NCBI GenBank assembly: GCA_028698335.1 | Contig: JAQVDP010000002.1 | Coordinates: forward strand, 124,001-188,000 | Length of the DNA stretch: 64,000 bases | Direction: 5' to 3' | Source: Nevskiales bacterium | GTDB taxonomy: Bacteria > Pseudomonadota > Gammaproteobacteria > Nevskiales > Nevskiaceae | Part shown: positions 8,564 through 18,224 of the stretch, in pieces | How positions within the stretch are numbered: position 1 is the stretch's first letter | How the letters are laid out: each line of letters starts with the position of its first letter | Program-made: the position numbers and the translations under genes | Notes under the pieces: model-generated | Databases searched by the model: none | Told to the model about the DNA's origin: nothing | What the model saw: the letters and a program-made list of their open reading frames with translations, nothing else

Positions 8564-9085
8564 ATGGCGGCACGCCGGGTGACGCTGGGCCGCGTCGCCG
8601 GAGTCTACGGCGTGCGGGGGTGGGTGCGAATCGCGTCGCAGACGCGCCCGCCCGAAAAGATCCTGGATTACGCTGACTGGTGGCTGGTTCGCGAGGGGCG
8701 TGAGGATCGGATCAAGGTGCTTGAAGGCCAGGTGCACGGCCGCGGTGTGATCGTGCAGCTCGGGGACGAGGGCGGTATGCCGTTGACCGATCGGGATACC
8801 GCGGCCGAGCTGGTCGGTGCGAGCATCGAGGTTGATCGCGGTGATCTGCCGAAACTGCCGAAGGGGCAGTACTACTGGGTCGACCTCATCGGCCTGGACG
8901 TGCGGAACACAGCGGATGTGGCGCTCGGGACGGTGACGGACGTCACCAGCAACGGCGCCCAGGATGTCCTGGTGGTTCGGGACGGGGATGCGGAACGTCT
9001 GATTCCGTTTGTCCGCCCGAATATCGTCAGGGAGGTGGATCCGGAACTGGGTCGCATCGTTTGCGACTGGGAACCGGACTACTGA
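8564..9085 (+). CDS. rimM: ribosome maturation factor RimM
   Basis: RimM binds S19 and assists 16S rRNA processing and 30S head assembly. The 173-residue product has the N-terminal RimM beta-barrel, beginning with the diagnostic VTLGRVAGVYGVRGWVRI. The C-terminal PRC-barrel domain includes YYWVDLIGLDV, the TNNGA-like NGAQDVLVV and LIPFV. It lies between rpsP and trmD, with a 1-bp gap to trmD, in a translationally coupled operon. Confidence 0.97.
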   Translation: MAARRVTLGRVAGVYGVRGWVRIASQTRPPEKILDYADWWLVREGREDRIKVLEGQVHGRGVIVQLGDEGGMPLTDRDTAAELVGASIEVDRGDLPKLPKGQYYWVDLIGLDVRNTADVALGTVTDVTSNGAQDVLVVRDGDAERLIPFVRPNIVREVDPELGRIVCDWEPDY

Positions 9086-9086
9086 A

Positions 9087-9836
9087 ATGAGAATCGAGGT
9101 AGTCAGCCTGTTTCCGGAGCTGGTGGAGCAGGTTGTTCGGCACGGGATGCCGCGGATCGCGGTCGAGACCGGGCAGCTGGAGCTGAATCCGCGCAATCCG
9201 CGCGATTTCAGCACCAATCGCTGGCGGCGGGTCGACGAGCGGCCATACGGCGGCGGTCCCGGGATGGTGATGGAGCCGCAGCCAATCGCCGCCGCCGTCG
9301 AGGCGGCGCGGGTGGCGGCTCCGGCGGCGCCGGTCGCGCTGCTGTCCCCGCAGGGGCATCGCTTCGACCAGGCCTGGGCCGAGCGTCTGGCGCAGCAGGA
9401 CGGGTTGGTATTGGTATGCGGGCGGTATGAGGGGCTCGACGAGCGCTTCGTCCGCGAGGAAGTGGATTTTGAGCTGTCGCTGGGTGACTTCGTGTTGTCC
9501 GGGGGAGAGCTCGCGGCAATGGTGGTGATCGATGCGATCGCGCGCCTGTTGCCGGGCGTGCTGGGCCATGCGGAATCGGCTGCGAACGACTCGTTCTCGG
9601 CGGGGCTGCTGGATCACCCGCACTACACGCGGCCGGAAGGCTGGCGTGGCCAGCGGGTGCCGGAGGTGCTGATGAGTGGTGACCATGCGCGGATCGCGCG
9701 CTGGCGGCTCAAGCAGGCTCTGGGCCAGACATGGTTGAAACGGCCGGACCTTCTCGATGGGGTCCGGTTGGACGAGGTTAAAATGGCGCTGCTCCGGGAA
9801 TTCATCTCGGAACAGCGGGTCGACGAGGAAAGGTGA
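9087..9836 (+). CDS. trmD: tRNA (guanine-N1)-methyltransferase TrmD
   Basis: TrmD methylates G37 of tRNAs reading CNN codons, preventing frameshifting, and uses S-adenosylmethionine in a trefoil-knot fold. The 249-residue protein begins [12 protein letters not shown]. It carries the family motifs [11 protein letters not shown] (near 51-61), [14 protein letters not shown] (near 109-122) and [11 protein letters not shown] (near 131-141). The ATG at 9087 is fixed by this conserved N-terminus. The stop overlaps the vicinity of the rplS start, as expected for this operon. Confidence 0.98.
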   Translation: MRIEVVSLFPELVEQVVRHGMPRIAVETGQLELNPRNPRDFSTNRWRRVDERPYGGGPGMVMEPQPIAAAVEAARVAAPAAPVALLSPQGHRFDQAWAERLAQQDGLVLVCGRYEGLDERFVREEVDFELSLGDFVLSGGELAAMVVIDAIARLLPGVLGHAESAANDSFSAGLLDHPHYTRPEGWRGQRVPEVLMSGDHARIARWRLKQALGQTWLKRPDLLDGVRLDEVKMALLREFISEQRVDEER

Positions 9837-9841
9837 GCACG

Positions 9842-10210
<369 letters not shown>

Positions 10211-10257
10211 TCCTCGCGCGGCGCAGGCGCCGCGCGGATCAGCGATTCGCATCGAAG

Positions 10258-10287
10258 GCCCCGCAGTCGGTCGACTGCGGGGCTTTT
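10258..10287 (+). terminator. intrinsic terminator of the rpsP-rplS operon
   Basis: An 11-bp GC-rich stem (GCCCCGCAGTC / GACTGCGGGGC with a short loop) is followed by TTTT. It lies about 48 bp after rplS. A second GC-rich inverted repeat (about 10217-10237) precedes it. Confidence 0.9.
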
Positions 10288-10345
10288 GTGCTGCCTGCCT
10301 CGGATGCGACCAGGCTGCGCCGCCCGGTCTCGACTTCGGCTAAAC

Positions 10346-10372
10346 CCTTGAAAACAGGATTGCCGCCATCAT
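10346..10372 (+). promoter_or_regulatory. probable heat-shock (sigma-32) promoter of htpG
   Basis: CTTGAAA (10347-10353) matches the sigma-32 -35 consensus. The downstream CCGCCATCAT (10363-10372) resembles the CCCCATNT -10 element. The spacing is 9-12 bp depending on alignment, at the short end. It lies about 40 bp upstream of htpG, a classic heat-shock gene. Confidence 0.5.
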
Positions 10373-10410
10373 AGAACGCTCGTCGTCCATGAACCGATGA
10401 GGGAGAGCCG

Positions 10411-12309
10411 ATGAGCGAGACGGGCACTGCGCCGAGTAAGGAAACCCGCGAATTTCAGACCGAGGTGCGGCAGCTGCTGCATCTGATGATTCATTCGCTG
10501 TATTCGAATCGCGAAATCTTCCTGCGCGAGCTGATCTCGAACGCCTCCGACGCCTGCGACAAGCTGCGCTTCCTGTCGATCGAGCAACCGGAACTGCTCG
10601 GTGGCGACGAGCTGTCGATCGAGCTGGTCCCCGATGTCGGAGCCGGTACCCTGACGATCCGGGACAACGGCATCGGCATGTCGCGCGAGGAGGTCATCGA
10701 GAACCTCGGTACGATCGCGCGCTCCGGGACCAAGCGCTTCATCGAGTCGATGTCCGGCGATCAGAAGAAGGATTCGCAACTGATCGGACAGTTCGGTGTC
10801 GGTTTCTACTCGGCATTCATCGTCGCCGACCGGGTCAGCGTGCTGAGCCGGCGGGCCGGGGCAGAGGAGGCCGTGCGCTGGGAATCCGGGGGTGAAGGCG
10901 AATTCAGCGTCGAACCCGCCGACAAGGCGGAGCGCGGAACCGAGATCGTCCTGTATCTGCGCGACGACGCGCGTGAGTTCCTCGAGGACTACCGCTTGCG
11001 TGCCATCGTGCATCGCTACTCCGACCACATCGGCCTGCCGATCCGCCTGCGCAAGGCCGAGGGCGAGCCGGAAACGCTGAACCAGGCGCAGGCGTTCTGG
11101 ACCCGGCCGAAATCCGAGTTGAGCGATGAGGATTATCGCCAGTTCTACCAGCATCTGACCCACGACAGCGACTCGCCGCTGGCGTGGGCGCACCACCGCG
11201 TCGAGGGCACGCTGGAGTACACCTCGTTGCTGTATATCCCGGAGGCGGCGCCGTTCGATCTGTGGGATCGCGAGCAGTCGCGCGGGGTGCAGCTCTACGT
11301 CAAGCGCGTGTTCATTCTCGACAAGGCGGCCGAGCTGCTTCCGGCCTACCTGCGCTTCGTGCGCGGTCTGGTCGACACCGCCGATCTGCCGCTGAACGTG
11401 TCGCGCGAGATCCTCCAGGGCAACCGCACGGTCGACAAGATCCGCGCGGCGCTGGTCAAGCGGGTGTTCGACATGCTCGAGGACATGGCCAAGAACCGGC
11501 CGGAGGACTACGCCAAGTTCTGGGCCCAGTTCGGCCAGGTGTTCAAGGAAGGCATCGTCGAGGATCCGGCCAATCGTGATCGCATCGCACGTCTGTGCCG
11601 CTTCCACTCGACCCAGCACAAGGCCGGGCCGGATGTCTCGCTGCAGGCCTATATCGAGCGCATGGGCGAGGATCAGGACAAGATCTACTACATCACCGGC
11701 GACACGGTGACGGCGGCGGCGAGCAGTCCCCACCTCGAAGGATTCGCGGCCAGGGGCTATGAGGTTCTGCTGCTCGTCGACCGCATCGACGAATGGGTGG
11801 TTGCGCACCTGACCGAGTTCGACGGCAAGCCGCTGGAGTCGGTCGCACGTGCGTCCAAGGATCTGGAGAGCAAGATCGAGACGCCGGAAAAGGCGCGTCT
11901 CGAAGGCGAATACAAAGACGTTCTGGAGCGCGCCGCGGCGGTACTGGCCGGGCGCGTCGCGTCCGTGCGCCTGTCATCGCGGCTGACCGAGTCGCCGTCG
12001 TGCCTGGTCGCGGAGGAAGGCGGGTTGTCGCGCCGTCTCGAGGAGATCCTGCGGCGCTCGGGCGAAGTCGGTGCGCTGCCCAGTGCGCAGCCGATACTCG
12101 AACTCAATGGCGGTCACCCGCTGGTCGAACGCCTCAAGGGCGATGCGGAGGATCAGTCTTTTGCCGATTTGGTCGAGGTGCTGTTCGGACAGGCGGTCCT
12201 TGCCGAAGGGGGGCAGCTGGAAGATCCGGCGAACTTCGTCAGGCGTCTCAACGGCCTGATTCTCGGTGCCGCAGCTGGCGGCGAGGCATCATCGATCATC
12301 GTCACCTGA
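10411..12309 (+). CDS. htpG: molecular chaperone HtpG (Hsp90)
   Basis: HtpG is the bacterial Hsp90, an ATP-dependent dimeric chaperone. The 632-residue sequence has the N-terminal GHKL ATPase domain (motifs [32 protein letters not shown] and the lid segment [11 protein letters not shown]). The middle domain ([19 protein letters not shown]) and the C-terminal dimerisation domain follow. The length is normal. ATG at 10411 has a good Shine-Dalgarno (GAGGGAGAG). The gene is monocistronic, with a probable sigma-32 promoter upstream, and converges with the NlpC/P60 gene. Confidence 0.98.
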   Translation: MSETGTAPSKETREFQTEVRQLLHLMIHSLYSNREIFLRELISNASDACDKLRFLSIEQPELLGGDELSIELVPDVGAGTLTIRDNGIGMSREEVIENLGTIARSGTKRFIESMSGDQKKDSQLIGQFGVGFYSAFIVADRVSVLSRRAGAEEAVRWESGGEGEFSVEPADKAERGTEIVLYLRDDAREFLEDYRLRAIVHRYSDHIGLPIRLRKAEGEPETLNQAQAFWTRPKSELSDEDYRQFYQHLTHDSDSPLAWAHHRVEGTLEYTSLLYIPEAAPFDLWDREQSRGVQLYVKRVFILDKAAELLPAYLRFVRGLVDTADLPLNVSREILQGNRTVDKIRAALVKRVFDMLEDMAKNRPEDYAKFWAQFGQVFKEGIVEDPANRDRIARLCRFHSTQHKAGPDVSLQAYIERMGEDQDKIYYITGDTVTAAASSPHLEGFAARGYEVLLLVDRIDEWVVAHLTEFDGKPLESVARASKDLESKIETPEKARLEGEYKDVLERAAAVLAGRVASVRLSSRLTESPSCLVAEEGGLSRRLEEILRRSGEVGALPSAQPILELNGGHPLVERLKGDAEDQSFADLVEVLFGQAVLAEGGQLEDPANFVRRLNGLILGAAAGGEASSIIVT

Positions 12310-12358
12310 GGCGGCGCAGCGCCGGCGCCCTGCATCGGTTCGCGCCCGGGCTGCTGCC

Positions 12359-12826
12359 TCAGCGCAGCACTCGGGTCGCGGTCACGAAATGGCGCTGCCA
12401 ATAGGGCAGGTCGACGGCCGCCACGATCACCGCGCGGCCGCTGGCCGGCGCGTGCACGGCCTGGCCGTCTCCGAGATAGATTGCAACGTGGTCGACGGGA
12501 CCTTTTTCGAAGCGATAGAACAGCAGGTCCCCGGGTTCCAGCGCCTTCGTCTCAATCGGAACGCCGGCCCTGTACTGCGCCCGTGTCGTGCGCGGCAGCT
12601 GAACGCCGGCTTGCGCAAACACGTACTGCACCAGGCCGCTGCAATCGAAGCCGCTGGGGTCAGCGCCGCCATAACGATAGGGGCGGCCGATCTGCCCCAG
12701 TGCGTCGAGTACGACCGCCTGCTGCAACGCGGCGGGGGGCTCCGGAACGGGGGGCGACGACGCACAGGCGGACAGCACACAGATCGACAGCGCGAGGACG
12801 CGGAAGTGCCTGCCGGGCGCGAACAT
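12359..12826 (-). CDS. NlpC/P60-family lipoprotein, cell-wall hydrolase
   Basis: This 155-residue lipoprotein has a signal peptide and lipobox (VLSAC, lipidated cysteine near residue 21), followed by an NlpC/P60 cysteine-peptidase domain. The catalytic cysteine is in FDCSGLV (near 60-66) and the catalytic histidine in VDHVAIYLGDG (near 111-121). The architecture is that of small Spr/NlpC endopeptidases, which cleave peptidoglycan stem peptides. The exact bond cleaved is not known from sequence. It starts 1 bp after the GST gene on the minus strand and probably forms an operon with it. Confidence 0.92.
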   Translation of the reverse strand: MFAPGRHFRVLALSICVLSACASSPPVPEPPAALQQAVVLDALGQIGRPYRYGGADPSGFDCSGLVQYVFAQAGVQLPRTTRAQYRAGVPIETKALEPGDLLFYRFEKGPVDHVAIYLGDGQAVHAPASGRAVIVAAVDLPYWQRHFVTATRVLR

Positions 12827-12827
12827 C

Positions 12828-13433
12828 TCAGCTGCCGGGGGGTTCGGTGTCGAGCATCGACCGGCGTCCCCGGAATGCGTTGTGCCACTGGTTCAGGGCG
12901 TCGAAACGCTTGCGCCAGTCGATGTATGGTGCTCGGAAGTCGAGATACGACAGCGCCACCGCGACGGTGATGTCGACGACGCTCGGCGTATCCAGCCGCA
13001 AGTGTTCGACCTCGAGTTCGAGCAGGTCGAGGCTGCGCAGAATGACCTCGACCTGTCGGTCCAGAAACGGTGTGTAGACGATCCCCTCCGGCCGGCGGCG
13101 TTCGCGTACCGTGTCGACCGCCGCGTCGATGACACCATCGGCGATGCGCTGCAGGCGCAGCGCCGCCCAGCGCCGGCTGCCGCGTGGCAGCGACGCCAGG
13201 CCGCCCGAGCGCGTCTGCAGGTAGTCCAGGATCAGGTTCGAATCGGGGAGGGCCTCGCCGCGGTCCGTCACCAGGGTCGGGATGCGTGACAGCGGATTGG
13301 CAGCAAGAAATTCCGGTAGCGGACTGAACGGATCCGTCATGATCTCCTCGACCGCGTCCGCCTGGCCCTGCTCGATCAGCGCCACCCTGACCTTGCGCGA
13401 ATACGGAGACGTCGGGCTGCTGTATAGGCGCAT
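12828..13433 (-). CDS. glutathione S-transferase family protein
   Basis: The product is a cytosolic-type GST of about 201 residues. The N-terminal thioredoxin fold begins MRLYSSPTSPYSRKVR and contains the cis-proline and SNLI-type glutathione-binding region (RIPTLV, then LPDSNLILDYL). A helical C-terminal domain follows. The closest pattern is the short GST group related to YibF. The substrate is unknown. ATG at 13433 starts the first beta strand directly, and an in-frame ATG at 13463 would add ten residues. It lies between the flavodoxin-like gene and the NlpC lipoprotein in a compact minus-strand cluster rich in redox genes. Confidence 0.9.
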   Translation of the reverse strand: MRLYSSPTSPYSRKVRVALIEQGQADAVEEIMTDPFSPLPEFLAANPLSRIPTLVTDRGEALPDSNLILDYLQTRSGGLASLPRGSRRWAALRLQRIADGVIDAAVDTVRERRRPEGIVYTPFLDRQVEVILRSLDLLELEVEHLRLDTPSVVDITVAVALSYLDFRAPYIDWRKRFDALNQWHNAFRGRRSMLDTEPPGS

Positions 13434-13474
13434 CTTCTGACTGCTGCGGCGGGCTGTGCTCATGCGATCTCGGA

Positions 13475-14035
13475 TCAGGCTGCGTCGTGGTCGGCGTTGC
13501 GGAGACGCCCGGCCCATGCCGCCACACGGCGGCCAAGACGGCGGGCGGTTTCCAGGTCTTCCGCAGGCGGATTATCGACCGAAACCGGTGCGTCGCTCGA
13601 TTCGGTCATGACGCCGACATAGCTGCCGGCGCGATTCAGGCCGGTCGCACGGTCGTGCATGGTGTCGCTGCCGACCCAGACCATGCCGTGCTGGGCGGCG
13701 AACACCACGAGCGCCAGCAGCGTCTGCAGCTTGTCGCCGGATGCGGCGCCGGAGTTGGTGAGTCCGGCGCCGATCTTGTCGCGCCAGCGCTGTTCGATCC
13801 AGCGACCCCCGGTGGCGTCCATGAAGGTCTTGAACGCCGCGCTGACGTTGCCCATGTAGGTCGGGCACGCGAAGATCATTGCGTCGGCGTCGTCGAGCAC
13901 GTCCCAATGTCGCTCGATGGTTTCGACCGCGATCAGTTTGGCGTTCCCGAGTTCCGCCGCGCCTTCGAACGCGGCCCGCGCGGCGCGTTCAGTGTGGCCG
14001 CAGGCGCTGTGATAGATGACGGCAGTCGTAGTCAT
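13475..14035 (-). CDS. flavodoxin-like NAD(P)H-dependent oxidoreductase (WrbA-like)
   Basis: This 186-residue flavodoxin-fold protein binds FMN through the N-terminal phosphate loop (YHSACGHTERAA, near 7-18), with the later motifs CPTYMGNVSAAFKTFMD and TNSGAASGDKLQTL. Those last two are typical of the WrbA and NADPH-dependent FMN reductase group. It probably reduces quinones or flavins, but its physiological substrate is uncertain. The start is taken as ATG at 14035, and an ATG at 14041 is equally open. A terminator for trxB separates it from the gene upstream. Confidence 0.88.
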   Translation of the reverse strand: MTTTAVIYHSACGHTERAARAAFEGAAELGNAKLIAVETIERHWDVLDDADAMIFACPTYMGNVSAAFKTFMDATGGRWIEQRWRDKIGAGLTNSGAASGDKLQTLLALVVFAAQHGMVWVGSDTMHDRATGLNRAGSYVGVMTESSDAPVSVDNPPAEDLETARRLGRRVAAWAGRLRNADHDAA

Positions 14036-14044
14036 GTGCATATG

Positions 14045-14078
14045 AAAACACCCTCCGTGCTGCTGGCACAGAGGGTGT
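14045..14078 (-). terminator. intrinsic terminator downstream of trxB
   Basis: A 13-bp stem with one mismatch (ACACCCTC-GTGC / GCAC-GAGGGTGT, 5-nt loop) is followed on the minus strand by TTTT. It lies between trxB and the flavodoxin-like gene. Confidence 0.88.
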
Positions 14079-14111
14079 CGTAACGGGTGGCTGATCGGCG
14101 GGGGTTACGCG

Positions 14112-15077
<966 letters not shown>

Positions 15078-15105
15078 CTAGAGTGGAGATTGTTGTGTTC
15101 GAATC

Positions 15106-15133
15106 GACTGGGGCCGGTTGCCCGGCCCCAGTC
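15106..15133 (-). terminator. hairpin between ahpC and trxB
   Basis: A perfect 12-bp stem (GACTGGGGCCGG / CCGGCCCCAGTC, 4-nt loop) follows ahpC on the minus strand. The downstream tract is poor in T, so it may be a weak terminator or an mRNA-stabilising hairpin that lowers trxB expression relative to ahpC. Confidence 0.65.
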
Positions 15134-15156
15134 GCTCCTGATCGCGGGTTGACCGA

Positions 15157-15753
15157 TCAGAGCTTGTCGGAGTTGTGCGCGAGGTAGTCGGCCACGCCGT
15201 CGGTGGTCGGCTTCATGCCGGCATCACCCTTCTTCCAGCCGGCCGGGCAGACTTCGCCGTGCTCTTCGGTGAACTGCAGGGCGTCGACCAGACGCAGCGC
15301 TTCGTCGACATTGCGGCCGAGCGGCAGGTTGTTGACCTGCGCGTGCTGCACGACGCCGTCCTTGTCGATCAGGAAAGTCGCGCGGAACGCAACGCTGTCC
15401 TGATGCTCAACGCCGAAGGCGCGGGTGATCTCGTGGTTGACGTCGGCCACCAGTGGGAACTTGACCGGGCCGATACCGCCCTTTTCGACCGGCGTGTTGC
15501 GCCACGCGAAATGCGAGAAATGGCTGTCGATCGAAACGCCGATGACCTGCACGTTGCGGCTCTCGAACTCGCTGATGCGATGGTCGTGCGCAATGATTTC
15601 CGACGGGCAGACGAAGGTGAAGTCGAGCGGGTAGAAGAACAGCAGCACGTACTTGCCCTTGTAGTCCGACAGCTTGATGTCCTGGAAGCTGCCGTCGGCC
15701 ATGACAGCGGTGGCCTTGAAGTCAGGTGCAGCGCGATTAACCAGAGTGCTCAT
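15157..15753 (-). CDS. ahpC: typical 2-Cys peroxiredoxin (AhpC/Prx1 type)
   Basis: This 198-residue peroxiredoxin reduces hydrogen peroxide and organic peroxides. The peroxidatic cysteine is C49 in FTFVCPSEI and the resolving cysteine C169 in EVCPAGW. The rest of the sequence follows the Prx1/AhpC group more closely than enterobacterial AhpC. No ahpF is adjacent, and the neighbouring trxB suggests thioredoxin is the reductant. The promoter region carries a clear -35/-10 pair and an overlapping OxyR-like site, consistent with peroxide induction. Confidence 0.95.
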   Translation of the reverse strand: MSTLVNRAAPDFKATAVMADGSFQDIKLSDYKGKYVLLFFYPLDFTFVCPSEIIAHDHRISEFESRNVQVIGVSIDSHFSHFAWRNTPVEKGGIGPVKFPLVADVNHEITRAFGVEHQDSVAFRATFLIDKDGVVQHAQVNNLPLGRNVDEALRLVDALQFTEEHGEVCPAGWKKGDAGMKPTTDGVADYLAHNSDKL

Positions 15754-15825
15754 GGAGATGTCCTTCAGCGGTTGTGGATGAAATCTCAGCCCCGACGGAT
15801 GGTGGCTGATTGAATGTGGAGCGTC

Positions 15826-15854
15826 ATGCTACGAGCCGCATCCTGATAGGTCAA
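15826..15854 (-). promoter_or_regulatory. probable ahpC promoter
   Basis: Read on the minus strand, TTGACC (15849-15854) and TAGCAT (15826-15831) are separated by 17 bp. They fit sigma-70 -35 and -10 elements. The start of transcription would be about 65 bp before the ahpC ATG. Confidence 0.55.
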
Positions 15855-15882
15855 AGCATCTTTTTTTATATGTCTCATAGCA
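15846..15882 (-). promoter_or_regulatory. OxyR-like binding site upstream of ahpC
   Basis: Two 15-bp half-sites (15846-15860 and 15868-15882) are separated by exactly 7 bp, as in the OxyR consensus ATAGnTnnnAnCTAT-N7-ATAGnTnnnAnCTAT. The first begins ATAG, the second begins ATAT, and both keep the internal T and A positions. The outer CTAT parts are degenerate. The site overlaps the inferred -35, the usual position for OxyR activation. Confidence 0.4.
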
Positions 15883-15925
15883 CCGATCAATCGCCATCAA
15901 GAGCCGATCGGGATTGATCCGGATG

Positions 15926-15959
15926 CTGTCACAGAGTCGTCATCTCTTGTTCATATCCT
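15926..15959 (+). promoter_or_regulatory. Pho box and -10 of phoBR
   Basis: The PhoB half-sites CTGTCAC (15926-15932) and TCGTCAT (15937-15943) are separated by 4 bp. They are followed after exactly 10 bp by the -10 TATCCT (15954-15959). A third weaker repeat (TGTTCAT) continues the 11-bp phase. This is the classic geometry of a PhoB-activated promoter and implies autoregulation. Confidence 0.65.
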
Positions 15960-15981
15960 CCCGCTGATTTCTAATGGATAC

Positions 15982-16680
15982 ATGATGATGCAGGGAAAAC
16001 TCATCCTCGTCGTTGAAGACGAAGCCCCCATCCGCGAAATGCTGCGCTTTGCGTTGAGCCGCGCCGATTTCCGGGTGGCCGAGGCGGGCAACGCCCAGGA
16101 GGCGCGGTTGCGCATTGCCGACGAGCGCCCCGATCTGATTCTGATGGACTGGATGATGCCGGGTGTCTCCGGCGTCGAGCTGACCCGCGAACTCAAGTCC
16201 CAGGCCACCACTCGCGACATTCCGGTGATCATGGTCACTGCGCGTGCCGAGGAGGAGGACAAGGTCCGGGGTCTGAATATCGGCTGTGACGACTACGTCT
16301 CCAAGCCGTTTTCCTATCCCGAGCTGATTGCCCGCATCCAGGCGGTGATTCGTCGTGCCAGCCCCGGGGGCGAGGACGAGCGCGTTGCGATCAACGGGCT
16401 CGAGGTCGATGCCGCAAGCCAGCGCGTCACCGCCAACGGCAAGCCGGTCCGCCTCGGCCCGACCGAGTATCGGCTGCTGCATTTCTTCGTCAGTCATCCG
16501 GAACGCGTCTACAGCCGCGAGCAGGTGCTCGACCGGGTGTGGGGGCAGAACGTCTATGTGGAGGAGCGAACCGTCGATGTCCATATCCGGCGCCTGCGCA
16601 AGGCGTTGGAGCCTTTTGGTTTCGACGCGATGATCCAGACCGTTCGCGGGTCTGGATACCGCTTCTCGCAGACGATCTGA
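15982..16680 (+). CDS. phoB: phosphate regulon response regulator PhoB
   Basis: PhoB activates phosphate-starvation genes. The 232-residue protein has a receiver domain with acidic pocket residues (VVEDE near 10-14), phosphoacceptor D56 in [10 protein letters not shown] and conserved K108 in SKPF. An OmpR-type winged-helix domain follows, with recognition features [15 protein letters not shown] and RGSGYRF. The start has three tandem ATG codons (15982, 15985, 15988), and the first is listed. It is followed directly by phoR, with a 3-bp gap. Confidence 0.97.
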   Translation: MMMQGKLILVVEDEAPIREMLRFALSRADFRVAEAGNAQEARLRIADERPDLILMDWMMPGVSGVELTRELKSQATTRDIPVIMVTARAEEEDKVRGLNIGCDDYVSKPFSYPELIARIQAVIRRASPGGEDERVAINGLEVDAASQRVTANGKPVRLGPTEYRLLHFFVSHPERVYSREQVLDRVWGQNVYVEERTVDVHIRRLRKALEPFGFDAMIQTVRGSGYRFSQTI

Positions 16681-16683
16681 TCG

Positions 16684-18108
16684 ATGTTGGGCCGGCCGAC
16701 AGGGCGGCGGCCGGTCGCCGCAAGCAGCGCAACCCGTCCCGTCGCCCCCAACGGACAACGTCGGCCGACCGCGATGGTGGTCTGGCGGCGCGAGCTGTTG
16801 CGTCTGACGCTGCTGGTCTTGCTGGGGGCCTGGGTGGGAATGCCTTTCGAACAGGTGTTCGGCGGGATCAGCGCAGCGCTGGCGGTGTACGCGGTGCTGC
16901 ATGTCCGCCGCCTGGTGCAGCTGCGTATGTGGCTGGAACATCCCAAGCGACAGGATCTGCCGGAGCTCGGTGGGCTATGGGGTCAGGTGTTCGATGGCCT
17001 GCTCGAGCTCCAGCGCAAGAGCCGCAAGAAGAAAAAGAAGCTGGCGGCGATGCTCGCCGAGTTCCAGGCGTCGACCGCAGCCTTGCCGGACGGGGCGGTC
17101 GTGCTCGGCCACAGCGGTGAGATCTCCTGGTTCAACAACGCGGCCAGGACGCTGCTGGGGTTGCGGGTGCCTCAGGACATCGGCATCCGCGTGCCCAATC
17201 TGGTGCGGCATCCCGTGTTCACGGCGTATTTCGAGGAGGGACGGTTCGACAATGAAGTCGAGGTGCCGTCTCCGGTCAATCGCACCAAGACGCTATCGTT
17301 GCGGGTGATCCCCTACGGGCAGAACCAGAGACTGCTGATCGTCCGTGATATCTCGCAGCGCCTGCTGCTCGACGCCGCGCGCCGCGATTTTGTGTCGAAC
17401 GCGTCCCACGAGCTGCGTACGCCGCTGACGGTGCTGCGTGGCTACCTCGACATGATGGAGCACGACGCACAGGGGCAGGGGGTGCTGGCGCCGTGGCACG
17501 CACCGCTCACCGAGATGCGCAATCAGGCTCTGCGCATGGAGTCACTGGTCAACGACATGCTCAAGCTGGCCAGGCTCGAGTCCGGTCGCGCGCGCATGAG
17601 CGACGATCTGCTCGACGTGCCGGCACTGGTGCGTCGCGCGGTGGACGATGCCAAGGCGCTGTCCAAGGAGCAGCACCGGTTCGAGCTCGAGTGCGACGAC
17701 ACCCTGACGATGACCGGAGGCGAGACCGAGCTGCTGAGCATCCTCGCCAATCTCGTCAACAACGCGGTTCGCTACACGCCGCCGGGCGGCGTCATCCGCG
17801 TCACCTGGGCCAAGGCTCCGGAAGGGGGGCGCTTTGCCGTCGCCGACTCCGGAATCGGCATCGCCCAGGAGGATATCCCCCGGCTGACCGAGCGGTTTTT
17901 CCGGGTCGACGTCGGGCGTTCACGCGCCAGTGGTGGGACCGGGCTCGGGCTTTCGATCGTCAAGCATTCGCTGGAAGCCTTCGATGCGCGGATGGACATC
18001 GAGAGCGAAATCGGGGTGGGCAGTACCTTCATCTGTCATTTTCCGGCGCACCGGCTGGTCTACCGAAATGCGGAAAAATCTGCAAACAAAATAGAAGGTT
18101 ACATCTAG
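16684..18108 (+). CDS. phoR: phosphate regulon sensor histidine kinase PhoR
   Basis: PhoR controls PhoB phosphorylation in response to the state of the Pst transporter. The 474-residue product has two N-terminal membrane helices (about 38-75) and a positively charged linker (RKSRKKKKK near 111-119). A PAS domain (about 125-225) and the HisKA dimerisation helix follow, with H242 in SNASHELRTPL. The HATPase domain (N, G1 and G2 boxes: NLVNNAVRYT, ADSGIGIA, GGTGLGLSIVKH) ends it. ATG at 16684 is listed. An ATG at 16774 would remove a 30-residue hydrophilic N-terminus and is a real alternative, because homologues start close to the first helix. Confidence 0.95.
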   Translation: MLGRPTGRRPVAASSATRPVAPNGQRRPTAMVVWRRELLRLTLLVLLGAWVGMPFEQVFGGISAALAVYAVLHVRRLVQLRMWLEHPKRQDLPELGGLWGQVFDGLLELQRKSRKKKKKLAAMLAEFQASTAALPDGAVVLGHSGEISWFNNAARTLLGLRVPQDIGIRVPNLVRHPVFTAYFEEGRFDNEVEVPSPVNRTKTLSLRVIPYGQNQRLLIVRDISQRLLLDAARRDFVSNASHELRTPLTVLRGYLDMMEHDAQGQGVLAPWHAPLTEMRNQALRMESLVNDMLKLARLESGRARMSDDLLDVPALVRRAVDDAKALSKEQHRFELECDDTLTMTGGETELLSILANLVNNAVRYTPPGGVIRVTWAKAPEGGRFAVADSGIGIAQEDIPRLTERFFRVDVGRSRASGGTGLGLSIVKHSLEAFDARMDIESEIGVGSTFICHFPAHRLVYRNAEKSANKIEGYI

Positions 18109-18127
18109 ATTGCAGCACGCTGGGCGG

Positions 18128-18161
18128 TTGTCATAAATCTGCAACCAAAGCTTCATAATCT
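18128..18161 (+). promoter_or_regulatory. Pho box and -10 of pstS
   Basis: The half-sites TTGTCAT (18128-18134) and CTGCAAC (18139-18145) are 4 bp apart. They are followed after exactly 10 bp by TAATCT (18156-18161) as -10. A third TCAT repeat (GCTTCATAATC) keeps the 11-bp phase. Predicted transcription starts about 57 bp before pstS. Confidence 0.7.
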
Positions 18162-18224
18162 TGGCAACAGGCGCTCGCAGACTGCGCCGGCGTTGTACAG
18201 AACCTTTTCCACCAGAGGAATACG

